Assembly (NCBI RefSeq): GCF_002157855.1
Contig: NZ_CP020880.1
Location: forward strand, 1,178,001 to 1,242,000
DNA length: 64,000 nt
Direction of reading: 5' to 3'
DNA from: Sutcliffiella horikoshii
Lineage (GTDB): Bacteria > Bacillota > Bacilli > Bacillales > Bacillaceae_I
The notes under the pieces were generated by a model. The model was not told the DNA's origin. It made no database searches and worked only from the letters and a program-made list of their open reading frames with translations. The stretch's first letter is position 1. The number at the start of each line of letters is the position of its first letter. The translations under genes and the position numbers were made by a program. Positions 34,388-42,120 of the stretch are shown piece by piece.

Positions 34388-34506
34388 TTAAGTCACTCCC
34401 ATATGTAGTAAAACGTTCCAATCAATACTATAGCATATTCTACAAATTTAATGAAATTATTTGACAATACTTTAAAGCCGGCATATTTACGCGGAAAGCT
34501 TTATAC

Positions 34507-34850
34507 AGTTGATTTCCGTTCCAGGCGCTTCGCTTGCCTGCGGGCGGTCCGTAAGCCTCCTCACTTCGTTGCGGGGTCTTACCTGTCCCTTCCTCCCGCG
34601 GGCGTCTGCGCGCCTTCCACTTCAATCAACTAGGTGACTTCACTCACACAATGTTTTATAAAGCAAAGCAATTTTACTTTATTAAATGGATAAGCATTAA
34701 CGTATCTTTTATGTGTTTTTCAGCTGTGGATTGGAGCAAATGGCGGAGACTCCAGCGGGTGAGTAACGGTAGGTTGAGACCCCACAGCGCAGCGAGGAGG
34801 CTCAAGCACCGTCCCGCGGAAAGCGAAGCCATTTGCGGAAAGGAACAGCG
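34507..34850. mobile_element. Composite inverted repeat element 2 (copies R6 and R7)
   Basis: R6 (34507-34630, type A, minus strand) and R7 (34723-34850, type B, plus strand) flank a spacer of 92 bp. Overall length, 344 bp, equals element 1. The spacer shares TAAGCATT.ACGTATC..TT with element 1, so the whole block, not only the halves, is copied. No coding capacity beyond chance frames. Confidence 0.75.
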
Positions 34851-35015
34851 GTGCTTAACCAAGCAACTAAAAATGACGAGCTTGGTTTATCTTATGGGAG
34901 CTTTTTTAAAAAAATAGGTAATCGTCCATTCCAATTTTAAACCTTTTACATATGATAAATGGAATCATGAAAACATTAACACACTTTGTTGTCCCAGGAT
35001 TTGATGTAAAAAACC

Positions 35016-35047
35016 TTAGAGGCAGGATAAACGCCTATGCCTCCTAA
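35016..35047 (-). terminator. Terminator-like inverted repeat
   Basis: On the minus strand TTAGGAGGCATAGG pairs, with small bulges, with CCTGCCTCTAA and is followed by six T. No minus-strand gene ends here, so it may serve an unseen transcript or be a plain regulatory hairpin upstream of the YjcZ-type genes. Confidence 0.35.
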
Positions 35048-35098
35048 GAAATTGTTGCATAAGATATCGTAACAACTCATAAAGGAGGTGTTACTAAG

Positions 35099-35185
35099 AT
35101 GAGTAATGCGTATGCAGGTGGCTTCGCGTTAATCGTAGTATTGTTTATCTTGTTGGTAATCGTAGGTGCAGCTTGGTTGTACTAA
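35099..35185 (+). CDS. YjcZ-family sporulation peptide, copy 1
   Basis: A 28-residue peptide beginning MSNAYAGGFAL, with the hydrophobic core IVVLFILLVIVGAAW ending in LY. The Gly-Gly-Phe-Ala lead and the single helix define the YjcZ-type family of spore-former micropeptides; a YhzE gene of this sort lies in the corresponding B. subtilis region as I recall. A perfect AAAGGAGGTG ribosome site precedes the ATG. The second copy lies 31 bp downstream. Probably a small membrane peptide made during sporulation. Confidence 0.85.
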   Translation: MSNAYAGGFALIVVLFILLVIVGAAWLY

Positions 35186-35216
35186 ATACATTTTTAATAA
35201 AAAAGGAGGAACTAAA

Positions 35217-35303
35217 ATGTCAGGTGGACATTCCGGCGGATTTGCGTTAATCGTAGTATTATTTATCCTGTTAGTAATCGTAGGTGCAGCTTGGTTATAC
35301 TAA
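35217..35303 (+). CDS. YjcZ-family sporulation peptide, copy 2
   Basis: A 28-residue peptide starting MSGGHSGG, then identical to copy 1 over the last 21 residues, although the DNA differs at several third positions. It has its own AAAAAGGAGGA ribosome site and is followed by a strong terminator. The silent changes show selection on the peptide, so the duplication is not recent and both copies are likely functional. Confidence 0.85.
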   Translation: MSGGHSGGFALIVVLFILLVIVGAAWLY

Positions 35304-35340
35304 GCTAGACCTTGGGGTTAGGCAATGCCCTTACTCCACA

Positions 35341-35376
35341 AAAACACCTTCCATGTTTACATGGAAGGTGTTTTTT
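35341..35376. terminator. Terminator after the YjcZ-type pair
   Basis: AAAACACCTTCCATGT and ACATGGAAGGTGTTTT are perfectly paired around TT and followed by TTTTTT. An A-run on the left permits use by the converging minus-strand gene as well. Confidence 0.92.
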
Positions 35377-35387
35377 GTGCTGATTTA

Positions 35388-35579
35388 TTATTTGGAGCTT
35401 AGCAAGATATCTACATAAGAAGAAATTAATAGAATGGTAATAAGTACATTTATGGTTCGGAAAACTTTCGGCTGACGATCCTCCGGTATTTCCTTCTGAA
35501 CGCATAAAGCATTCGTTAATTTGTTTATGTAGAAGAGTATAAATACAGCCACCCAAACAAATAGAAATGCGATAGCCAT
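35388..35579 (-). CDS. Small membrane protein, unknown function
   Basis: A 63-residue protein with a hydrophobic N-terminal helix (MAIAFLFVWVAVFILFYI), a polar middle (QKEIPEDRQPKVFR) and a second helix (INVLITILLISSYVDILL). An AAAGGAGGG ribosome site precedes the ATG, supporting translation. I recognise no family. It converges on the YjcZ pair and shares their terminator. Confidence 0.6.
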   Translation of the reverse strand: MAIAFLFVWVAVFILFYINKLTNALCVQKEIPEDRQPKVFRTINVLITILLISSYVDILLSSK

Positions 35580-35729
35580 AAGATCCCTCCTTTGTGGCTT
35601 GCTTTAAACTAACTGCGGAATATATACTTATGCCTTCTACCTTACCAAAGTTTATGAGAAAAAGATACTGTGATAGTCCGAATCTTTTACAAAAAAATGA
35701 AAAAGCATCCTGAAATTATGAAAAAATTT

Positions 35730-36284
35730 CTAGGACGCTATTTCTTTCTCATTGACTATTAAGATATCATAACCGTTTTCCAATTCTTCAATTTGGCATT
35801 TGCTTGGAGCATGTTGGATAAGCTTAATATATAGGAAATCTGGAATGCATAGACCAAGATTTACCGCCGCAAGCATAGAAAAGTAATGATAGTAGCTTGG
35901 GAAAATATGTGCAAGTAAGATGCATGCTGAAGTAATGATGGCAAAAGGAGCCAATAAAACAGCATAAGATTGAATTTTTGTAAAAGGCTTTTTTGTTTTT
36001 ATTTTCATATAAGGCATATAGCACTTGAATTTCCATTTAAGTTTTACTTGGTTTTTTGTCGCGATTAGCGGAAGAACATGACATAGTTTGTGCATGGTGA
36101 ACATTCCCAGAAGGCCAAGGATGAACCATCCAAAATTGTCAGATGAGACAGCTGTGTCATGGAACATTAGGCTAAAAGACAGAAAGAATACAATAAACGA
36201 AAGTAAAGTGATGATAAACGAAATAAGTGTTATGCGATGGAGTCCATATTGTCTCGAAATATCAATGGATTTCCAACAGTTCAT
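35730..36284 (-). CDS. yhaJ: DUF3267-type membrane protein YhaJ
   Basis: A 184-residue protein with four likely helices (about 20-40, 50-68, 105-125, 132-150). The region GLLGMFTMHKLCHVLPLIAT matches the place where DUF3267 proteins carry a HExxH zinc-protease motif, but here it is HKLCH, lacking the catalytic Glu, so a protease function is unlikely. The symbol comes from its place before yhaI and hpr; family assignment is by pattern only. Confidence 0.6.
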   Translation of the reverse strand: MNCWKSIDISRQYGLHRITLISFIITLLSFIVFFLSFSLMFHDTAVSSDNFGWFILGLLGMFTMHKLCHVLPLIATKNQVKLKWKFKCYMPYMKIKTKKPFTKIQSYAVLLAPFAIITSACILLAHIFPSYYHYFSMLAAVNLGLCIPDFLYIKLIQHAPSKCQIEELENGYDILIVNEKEIAS

Positions 36285-36499
36285 AGTTGCGTCACCTACC
36301 GTAATTGCTAGTCGTAATGAAAATTACTAAATTAATGTAAGCTTTTTTAATGAAAAAATCAATAGGTGAATGTAATTTATTTTTTTATGTATCCATCTAA
36401 ATATTGGTAAGTGTAAGGAATTGTTGTAAAATAAGTAGAAAAGTGAGGAAAAACTTTGAGACTTGCGATAAGAATTTGCAACAGTGAGGACTGAGTATA

Positions 36500-36828
36500 G
36501 TGGAAGAAAGACTTGCAACCTTGGAGTTCTACATGGAACTTTTATTAAAACAAATGGACCGTTCAACATTTCCTTGGGATTATTTGATCATAAAAGGTAA
36601 ATTGAGCAGGAGAGAAGTGCAGGCTCTATATCAATTATGTGAAGACTTGAGCAAAGAGATGGAAAAACAAAAGCGGAAGGATTTGTTACATTCTCTCCGC
36701 TTCTTATACAATTCAGACAAGCACTACCTCCACAACTGCCTTTGGAGGAGACCATTGCCGCCTTACGGACACAAGGCCATTATGTCCAGTTGATGGAGGC
36801 ATTCCAAAAGCTTATCAAGAAGAAGTAA
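36500..36828 (+). pseudogene. yhaI: yhaI, broken by a single-base frameshift
   Basis: The first 58 codons from GTG 36500 (MEERLATLEFYMELLLKQM ... EDLSKEMEKQK) match YhaI. After CAAAAG at about 36668-36673 the frame drifts into unrelated sequence and would end at 36793. One extra A there restores AEGFVTFSPLLIQFRQALPP and the rest of the domain (LEETIAALRTQGHYVQLMEAF) up to TAA 36826-36828, a protein of about 109 residues. The tail overlaps the 3' end of hpr. This is either a strain mutation or a homopolymer error. YhaI (DUF1878) has no known function. Confidence 0.85.
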
Positions 36829-37414
36829 CGCTTTCATTTTTTTCTTCAAGCACTTCCTCTTTTTTGGAAAGCTTCCCGTCTACTTCTACAAAATCTTCTT
36901 CAATATTATTAAAGGAACGCTCAAATATTTGCATAAAATCTTCCCCGTAAACATTACGGATCACGCACATGATGTCCAACAGCTCGGGGAATTTTCCATA
37001 TAAGTCATGCATCGGCAAAGCCCCGCTGAATACTGAGTTTTTACTAGGATCATAGGTTTCCATCAATTCTAAAAGAATCTGTTCGCCTTTTTCCGTTAGT
37101 TCAATATACGTGTTTCGCTTATCGTTTTCCTTTTTAGAAAAACGAAGCAGTTCTCTCTCTTCCAGTTTCTTAGAAAAGTTGAACGCAGTCGATACATGCA
37201 TTACTCCAAACTTGGCAATCTCGGAAATACTGGCACCTTTTAAATGATAAGCAATCCATAGAATATGGTGCTCGTTAATATTTAAGTCATATGGTTTTAT
37301 CCATTGTTGCCAATCTTTCTCGATGGTCTTCCAAAGTGCTTTACTCAGCTGGGCAACACGTTGGCTGAAGAGCATAGCTTCTTTTAATGAATACTGTCCA
37401 TTCTGTGTATTCAC
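36815..37414 (-). CDS. hpr: Transition-state regulator Hpr (ScoC)
   Basis: A 199-residue MarR-type repressor. The winged helix lies around residues 60-120 ([28 protein letters not shown], then [12 protein letters not shown]). An extended C-terminal helical part (about 130-185) is typical of Hpr and absent from short MarR proteins. In B. subtilis ScoC represses extracellular proteases and sporulation genes and links to nutrient state. Start ATG behind AAAAAAGTAGGTGAG. It converges on yhaI with a 14-bp overlap and no terminator between them. Confidence 0.92.
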   Translation of the reverse strand: MNTQNGQYSLKEAMLFSQRVAQLSKALWKTIEKDWQQWIKPYDLNINEHHILWIAYHLKGASISEIAKFGVMHVSTAFNFSKKLEERELLRFSKKENDKRNTYIELTEKGEQILLELMETYDPSKNSVFSGALPMHDLYGKFPELLDIMCVIRNVYGEDFMQIFERSFNNIEEDFVEVDGKLSKKEEVLEEKNESVTSS

Positions 37415-37507
37415 AAACTCACCTACTTTTTTCTAATATATTACTATCTATTATGACAATAAAATAAAAATTAATAAAGGTCTAAATTTACAAAAAATTA
37501 AAATTTT

Positions 37508-37873
37508 TTATTCGGCAGTGTTTTTTGCTAGCTTTTTTTCTAGATTTTCTAATTCTTCCTGCAGGTTTGCGATGTCTTGTTGAATGGATTCTTGATGAGG
37601 TTTAATCGAATTTTGCCAAAGATCTACTGAAACCTTGATCTCTTCTGCAATATTTCCGACTGTTGCTTTTCCCTCTTCCATGGCTTGTGTTACTTGGTCC
37701 TTAATATGAATTGCCTCTTGTTTCAAATCTTCAATCGTCAGCTGAATAGATTGAGCAGTTGACTTTATTTTCGCTCTTCTGGAAGCTCCAGATTCTGCAG
37801 TTGTAAGCAGAGCGGAGACACCGGCAATTGTTCCACCTATTAAAACTCCGTAAATGAATGATTTCCCATTCAT
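37508..37873 (-). CDS. yhaH: YtxH-like protein YhaH
   Basis: A 121-residue protein. A Gly-rich N-terminal membrane segment (YGVLIGGTIAGVSALLTT) is followed by an amphipathic helical tail (about 40-120) with heptad spacing, the plan of YtxH/general-stress proteins. Start ATG 37873 follows GAGGAGTGA by five bases; the GTG at 37882 is part of the ribosome site. It precedes hpr in the same direction with 93 bp between. Location inner membrane; function unknown. Confidence 0.85.
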   Translation of the reverse strand: MNGKSFIYGVLIGGTIAGVSALLTTAESGASRRAKIKSTAQSIQLTIEDLKQEAIHIKDQVTQAMEEGKATVGNIAEEIKVSVDLWQNSIKPHQESIQQDIANLQEELENLEKKLAKNTAE

Positions 37874-38121
37874 AGTAATCACTCCTCTATAAAGTTATGT
37901 AAATATAGTTCAATACCCTAAGATTATTATATAATTCAACATTTATTAAAAAAATCCTTTTTTTACTGAATCTTTTCTGGACGAGTTCTAAATAAGATAC
38001 TGTCTTATGCTTTATTGTTTCCAAATAACAAGTTTATATTTAATCGAAACTTTAACTAGGTATACTTGTTTCATAAGAAAAGAGGGAACGGCATATTTAT
38101 GGTAAAAAGGGGGCGGGCTTT

Positions 38122-38313
38122 GTGCCAGGTATAACATCTGTGTTATTTATCATAAGTATCGTGATGTTGTTTGGTGGTGGAAATTACTTTTTGGCCGCGC
38201 AACGGGCAGGGGTATATCCGCCGAGGAGAGTGTTGCAGCAGAGGGCAATAACTGTTGGAGGTGCTGGTGGGGTCATATTTTTATTAGCGATATTAGTGAC
38301 ATGGGTTGTATAA
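38122..38313 (+). CDS. Small membrane protein, unknown function
   Basis: A 63-residue protein with two membrane helices (about 3-24 and 44-62) joined by a basic loop (AAQRAGVYPPRRVLQQR). GTG start behind AAAAAGGGGGCGG. The two glycine-rich helices and the conserved-looking PPRR loop suggest a genuine family, but I do not recognise it. It lies between divergent yhaH and convergent trpP. Confidence 0.65.
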   Translation: MPGITSVLFIISIVMLFGGGNYFLAAQRAGVYPPRRVLQQRAITVGGAGGVIFLLAILVTWVV

Positions 38314-38332
38314 ATTTATTTTAAAAGTAAGA

Positions 38333-38366
38333 AGAGGGCAAATTCCTGACTTGGAATTTGCCCTCT
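38333..38366. terminator. Hairpin between the small membrane protein gene and trpP
   Basis: AGAGGGCAAATTCC and GGAATTTGCCCTCT pair perfectly around six bases. Neither flank has a strong T-run; the minus side has CTTCTTACTTTT. Probably the shared terminator of the converging genes. Confidence 0.7.
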
Positions 38367-38369
38367 GGC

Positions 38370-38894
38370 TTATGTTGCAGGTATTAGATTTGAGCGTTTA
38401 GCAATGCTCGTTACAATTGGATAGATAATGATCATGACTGTTGCATTCAATGCGACAGCTGGCAATACGGCTGTAACGAAGAAGAATGCAAAAGATTCTC
38501 CGCCTGGCAATCCTACTAGTGTCAGGGCGCTAAAAAGGAAGATCGCTCCTGAAATGAGGGTACCGATAACGGTTAAAATTCCTGCTTTAACTAGTGGTTT
38601 GTCCAGTTTCTTCAATGCAAGAAGCAAGAAGAAGAACAAAAATGCTGTAATCGGCTTATCAATGATATTTGGGATCTGACCGGCTGGAAAAGTGGTGGTC
38701 ATGGCGGAAATTAATCCTGTCACGACACCTAATAACAATACATTTTTCTTTTCTGGAAACAGCATGATACCTAAAAACATCATCGTTAACGCTAAGTCTG
38801 GCTTCATACCGAGAATGACCCCCGGTACAACTGTGTGCAGAACGGCACCGATTCCTACTAATAAAGCTAGTGATACTAAAGTCTTTGTATTCAT
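38370..38894 (-). CDS. trpP: Tryptophan transporter TrpP
   Basis: A 174-residue membrane protein with five or six helices. It contains GMKPDLALTMMFLGIMLFP near residue 30 and AMTTTFPAGQIPNIIDKP near 65, as in B. subtilis TrpP (YhaG). In that organism the TRAP protein binds a run of GAG/TAG triplets over the ribosome site and blocks translation when tryptophan is plentiful; a matching triplet array is present here just upstream of the ATG and continues in the first codons. Role: tryptophan uptake. Neighbouring serC supplies serine, a co-substrate of tryptophan synthesis. Confidence 0.9.
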   Translation of the reverse strand: MNTKTLVSLALLVGIGAVLHTVVPGVILGMKPDLALTMMFLGIMLFPEKKNVLLLGVVTGLISAMTTTFPAGQIPNIIDKPITAFLFFFLLLALKKLDKPLVKAGILTVIGTLISGAIFLFSALTLVGLPGGESFAFFFVTAVLPAVALNATVMIIIYPIVTSIAKRSNLIPAT

Positions 38895-38914
38895 TTCTCA
38901 TCTCTCCTCAACTA
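38850..38914 (-). promoter_or_regulatory. TRAP-binding triplet array over the trpP ribosome site
   Basis: On the minus strand TAG-tt-GAG-ga-GAG-at-GAG occupies 38914-38897 with exact two-base spacing, two bases before the ATG, and includes the GAGGAGAG ribosome site. Further TAG triplets follow in the first codons (to about 38865) and GAG triplets lie upstream at wider spacing. This is the arrangement expected for TRAP translational repression. Confidence 0.7.
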
Positions 38915-39017
38915 ATCTGGTCTTTTTTAACTCCATTAGTACACTCGTTGTCTAATGCGAATTAATAGATACTAGTATATAAAAGTTTCCCCCTTTTGAA
39001 AAGAGGAAAGCATGATT

Positions 39018-40100
39018 TTACCTATTTTTGGCTTGGAAGCTTTTCATGAAATCCGCTAATGCCTGACAGGATTCCAATGGTACGGCATTATAAATAGAAG
39101 CTCTGCAGCCTCCGACCATTCTGTGACCTCCAAGGCCTACAAAACCTTCCTCTTTCGCCTGTATTAGAAAATTAGATGTAAGCTCTTCAGAAGGGAGGTT
39201 GAACGTAACATTCATGTGCGATCTTGCATCTTTTTCGGCATGACCGATATAAAAACCTTCACTCTGGTCAATAGTTTCATATAGCAGTTCTGCTTTCTCC
39301 TTATTAATCCTCTCCATTGCTTCAATGCCACCTTGTTCTGCCACCCAATCCAATACAAGGGAAAGCATATAGATGGAAAAGGTTGGAGGTGTATTGTATA
39401 GAGATTTATTTTTCGCGTGTGTTTGGTAGTTCAGCATTGTTGGGATATTGCTAGGACATTGCTCTAACAGTTCTTTTTTTATTATCACAACAGTAACACC
39501 AGACGGCCCAAGGTTTTTCTGGGCTCCTGCATAGATAAGGGAGAAATCTTCTACATTTATTGTTCTGCTTAAGATATCACTCGACATATCAGCAATTAAT
39601 GGTATGTACGAAGGAGTGGATGGGAACTCCCACCATTGTGTTCCGAAAATGGTGTTGTTGCTCGTAATATGCAAATAAGCTGCGTCTGTCGAGAGTGTCA
39701 ATTGAGAAGGTATAGTAGAATACCCTGTTTCCTTTGCGGTGGAAGAAGTATGGGTTGAGCCTATTTTTTGTGCTTCTTTTAACGCTTTTTCAGACCATGA
39801 ACCGGACAGGCTATAATTAGCTGTCTTATCCGATGGAAGAAAGTTTAAAGGAATGGCTGAGAATTGCAGACTTGCACCACCTTGCATGAAGAGAATTTCA
39901 TAGTCGTTGGGAATCTGCAAAAGCTCCTGTAGAAGTGTAGCTGCTTTCTGGTGCACCTTTTCGTATTCTTTGCTCCGGTGACTTAACTCCATAACAGACA
40001 TACCAGTATCTTGGAAATCCAATAATTCCTCTTGGGCGCGGTGCAGCACTTGTTTTGGAAGTGCTGCCGGCCCTGCATTAAAATTATAAACACGCTTCAT
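39018..40100 (-). CDS. serC: Phosphoserine aminotransferase SerC
   Basis: A 360-residue PLP enzyme that makes 3-phosphoserine from 3-phosphohydroxypyruvate and glutamate. It has the start signature YNFNAGPAALP, substrate loop MQGGASLQFSAIP near residue 75, the PLP lysine in YAGAQKNLGPSG near 195, and a C-terminal GGHRMVGGCRASIYNA. Full length for the family. An AGGAGGGT ribosome site precedes the ATG. No terminator is evident before trpP, so read-through is possible. Confidence 0.95.
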   Translation of the reverse strand: MKRVYNFNAGPAALPKQVLHRAQEELLDFQDTGMSVMELSHRSKEYEKVHQKAATLLQELLQIPNDYEILFMQGGASLQFSAIPLNFLPSDKTANYSLSGSWSEKALKEAQKIGSTHTSSTAKETGYSTIPSQLTLSTDAAYLHITSNNTIFGTQWWEFPSTPSYIPLIADMSSDILSRTINVEDFSLIYAGAQKNLGPSGVTVVIIKKELLEQCPSNIPTMLNYQTHAKNKSLYNTPPTFSIYMLSLVLDWVAEQGGIEAMERINKEKAELLYETIDQSEGFYIGHAEKDARSHMNVTFNLPSEELTSNFLIQAKEEGFVGLGGHRMVGGCRASIYNAVPLESCQALADFMKSFQAKNR

Positions 40101-40202
40101 CCTATTACCCTCCTAAAGTAATCTGAAAATATTAATATATATCCTATCATGGATTGTGTTAGAATACATGAAAGATTTCGAAAAAAGTTAGGAGTAATGA
40201 AT

Positions 40203-41081
40203 ATGTACGAAGAACATAAGCCTTTTGATGTTAGTCCATATGATCATCCGGATATTTATCCTGGTCCAAGACTTGGGTCTTCTTTTTTATTTTGGAAAGG
40301 AAGGGCTCATCGTATGGATGCGGAGAAAGGGGTGCCGGTTGAGCAACAGGCTATTCACTTTACCAATGTCGATCATGTGCTTGGAAGCTTGGCATTTCAA
40401 AGTACGCATGTAAAAAAAGTGGAGGAGTTTTTTAAGGAGGGGCGGTTTGATTCAAAGGTACCCGTCGTCGCTTATGGCTCGAATGTTTGTTTAGCACAGT
40501 TGCAATACAAATTCCGTTTGCGCCCAGAAGAAGATGATTTTATGCTTTGCTTAAAAGGTACGGTGACAGATTCTGATATTGTTTATGCACCATTTTTGGC
40601 ACCGTATGGTTCTCTCCCTGCAGTCATATCTCCTGTAAAGGGGGCAGTTTCTGAAGTGTGGTTGACGTTTATGGATAAAAAACAGCTGGAATTGATCAAT
40701 TCCACTGAAAAAGGATATGAGCTTAGAGTTCATGAGGGAAAAAAGGTACGTTTGGACACTGGAGAAGTCTTTGGGAATGTCTATGCCTATTATGAGCCGC
40801 GCGCCCTATTGTGGAACGGTGAGATGCGCAGATTCAAGGATATTTCCGGTAACAGTCCGCTACAGGCTGTATGGCAAAGTGAAATGCTAAACGAGTTAAA
40901 GCTGGCAGTTGACCATAAAGGAACCCGTGAAGAATTTATTCACTTATTAAGATGGGACAGGAGCTATCGTGATTTTATAGAAGATTTTTTACAGGCCGAA
41001 TGCACTTATACATTTGATCATCCTGACTGGAAAGCAGCGGAAACCATCCTTTCCATTGGAGAGATGAAAAGGTCGTTTTGA
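40203..41081 (+). CDS. Hypothetical protein with a YGSN (gamma-glutamylcyclotransferase-like) motif
   Basis: A 292-residue soluble protein. The only motif I can name is VPVVAYGSN near residue 80, resembling the YGSN substrate loop of gamma-glutamylcyclotransferase-fold proteins. The region GEVFGNVYAYYEPR near 200 could be the partner strand. The N-terminal 75 residues and C-terminal 70 are unassigned. Start ATG 40203 (MYEEHKPFDVS) lies eight bases after AGGAG; the frame is open further upstream but without a ribosome site. It is divergent from serC and closes on a terminator shared with hit. Confidence 0.65.
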   Translation: MYEEHKPFDVSPYDHPDIYPGPRLGSSFLFWKGRAHRMDAEKGVPVEQQAIHFTNVDHVLGSLAFQSTHVKKVEEFFKEGRFDSKVPVVAYGSNVCLAQLQYKFRLRPEEDDFMLCLKGTVTDSDIVYAPFLAPYGSLPAVISPVKGAVSEVWLTFMDKKQLELINSTEKGYELRVHEGKKVRLDTGEVFGNVYAYYEPRALLWNGEMRRFKDISGNSPLQAVWQSEMLNELKLAVDHKGTREEFIHLLRWDRSYRDFIEDFLQAECTYTFDHPDWKAAETILSIGEMKRSF

Positions 41082-41086
41082 ATAGA

Positions 41087-41120
41087 AAAAGACGTGCACC
41101 TTTAGGAGGGCACGTCTTTT
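41087..41120. terminator. Bidirectional terminator before hit
   Basis: AAAAGACGTGC and GCACGTCTTTT are perfectly paired; A- and T-runs flank the stem. Confidence 0.88.
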
Positions 41121-41125
41121 GATTG

Positions 41126-41548
41126 TTATTTAATACCTTGATTAATTTTAGTTGCGATTTCTTGCAGATCTTGCGAAGTGTAATCGCTCTGATTTGACTT
41201 CCACACTGCTCCAAAACCGTCTCCTTTGCCGTAGCGAGGGAGAATATGAAGATGATAATGGAAGACCGATTGACCGGCAGCTTCTCCATTATTATTTAAA
41301 AGGTTCAGCCCAATCGGTTCAAATTGCTCTTTAATCGAATTGGCGATCTTTGGAACCACTTTAAAAAGGTTCTCGGCTATCTCAGGTGTTAGTTCGTAAA
41401 TGTTCTCTTTATGTACTTTCGGAATGACTAATGTATGTCCTTTTGTTACCTGGCTGATATCAAGAAAAGCCAGAACATGTTCGTCTTCGTAAACCTTGGC
41501 AGCAGGGATGTCGCCATCAATAATCTTGCAGAAAATGCAATCACTCAT
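41126..41548 (-). CDS. hit: HIT-family nucleotide hydrolase Hit
   Basis: A 140-residue Hint-type protein. The N-terminal zinc site is CIFCKIIDGDIPA, and the histidine triad HYHLHILPR near residue 98 forms the nucleotidyl-intermediate site. Such proteins hydrolyse adenosine phosphoramidates. Start ATG 41548 (MSDCIFC) is five bases after AGAGGTGA; the GTG nine bases upstream belongs to the ribosome site. It is divergent from ecsA, with a 750-bp gap, as in the B. subtilis order hit-ecsA but wider. Confidence 0.93.
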   Translation of the reverse strand: MSDCIFCKIIDGDIPAAKVYEDEHVLAFLDISQVTKGHTLVIPKVHKENIYELTPEIAENLFKVVPKIANSIKEQFEPIGLNLLNNNGEAAGQSVFHYHLHILPRYGKGDGFGAVWKSNQSDYTSQDLQEIATKINQGIK

Positions 41549-41621
41549 CTGTTTCACCTCTGGACTTTAGTTTTATCTATTTTACCATGTTTTGGACAAG
41601 TATCCTAATATGTTGTGCAGG

Positions 41622-41656
41622 CAAAATAAACAAGCAAGAGCAAAAGCTCCTGCTTG
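41622..41656 (-). terminator. Minus-strand terminator upstream of hit
   Basis: CAAGCAGGAGC, loop TTTT, GCTCTTGCTTG, then TTTATTTTG on the minus strand. No protein gene ends here, so it implies a non-coding transcript arriving from the right. Confidence 0.65.
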
Positions 41657-42120
41657 TGAAGAAAGGGACGAGAGGCAACAAGCTTCTCTATCTGAATAAG
41701 GAGAAGCTTACAAACATCATTTTAGCGTTCAAATAACTGTGTTTGATAAACACCTCATCTGATTTATAAAATGTGTCTAATTGTCAGCTTTCCTGTTCAA
41801 AACAATCATCCCCTTGTTACTGAGTTTTACAACTTTAGTAACGCGGCTATCGACTTAAAGTCTCTTTAACGAACACCTCATTTTCAGAATGAATCAATCA
41901 CAGGTTACGACTTCAGAGTAAAGTGTCGCCCGTAAGCACCTCATTTCTTTATCAATCGGAGTTACGTTACAGATGATCGTGTGGTTGCAGTCGGTTAAGT
42001 CCCACAACGACGAGAGAAAAAGTTTAACCTTATCTAGAACAAAGCAACACTGTCTTTGACAGTCACCTCATCTACAAAGAAGTAAACCAAAGGCTTGTCT
42101 AAGTGCCCCTCTGTCCCCTT
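41657..42120 (-). ncRNA. Candidate non-coding RNA with repeated ATGAGGTG/CACCTCAT boxes
   Basis: This stretch has no convincing frame, but CACCTCAT occurs four times on the plus strand (41751, 41874, 41937, 42064), at spacings 123, 63 and 127, near multiples of 62-63. Read on the minus strand each is ATGAGGTG followed by a small hairpin-forming tract, clearest at 42063-42049 (ACTGTC-AAA-GACAGT). Other local stems are GTTACT..AGTAAC (41821-41847) and GGTTAAAC..GACTTAACC (about 41995-42030). A minus-strand terminator lies at 41622-41656. I match it to no RNA class that I know. Confidence 0.35.

Noticed and set aside
34440-34917. Open frames of 60-90 residues inside the dispersed repeats (also at 16160, 26019, 44280 and 58380)
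   Set aside because: They arise from the GC-rich repeat sequence, occur on both strands, lack ribosome sites and change frame between copies.
41657-42120. Lysine riboswitch, T-box, tmRNA, SRP RNA or RNase P RNA
   Set aside because: An AGGTGC and a GGGCGAC string recall the lysine riboswitch, but its conserved core and spacing are missing and no lysine gene follows. None of the other classes' signature sequences is present.
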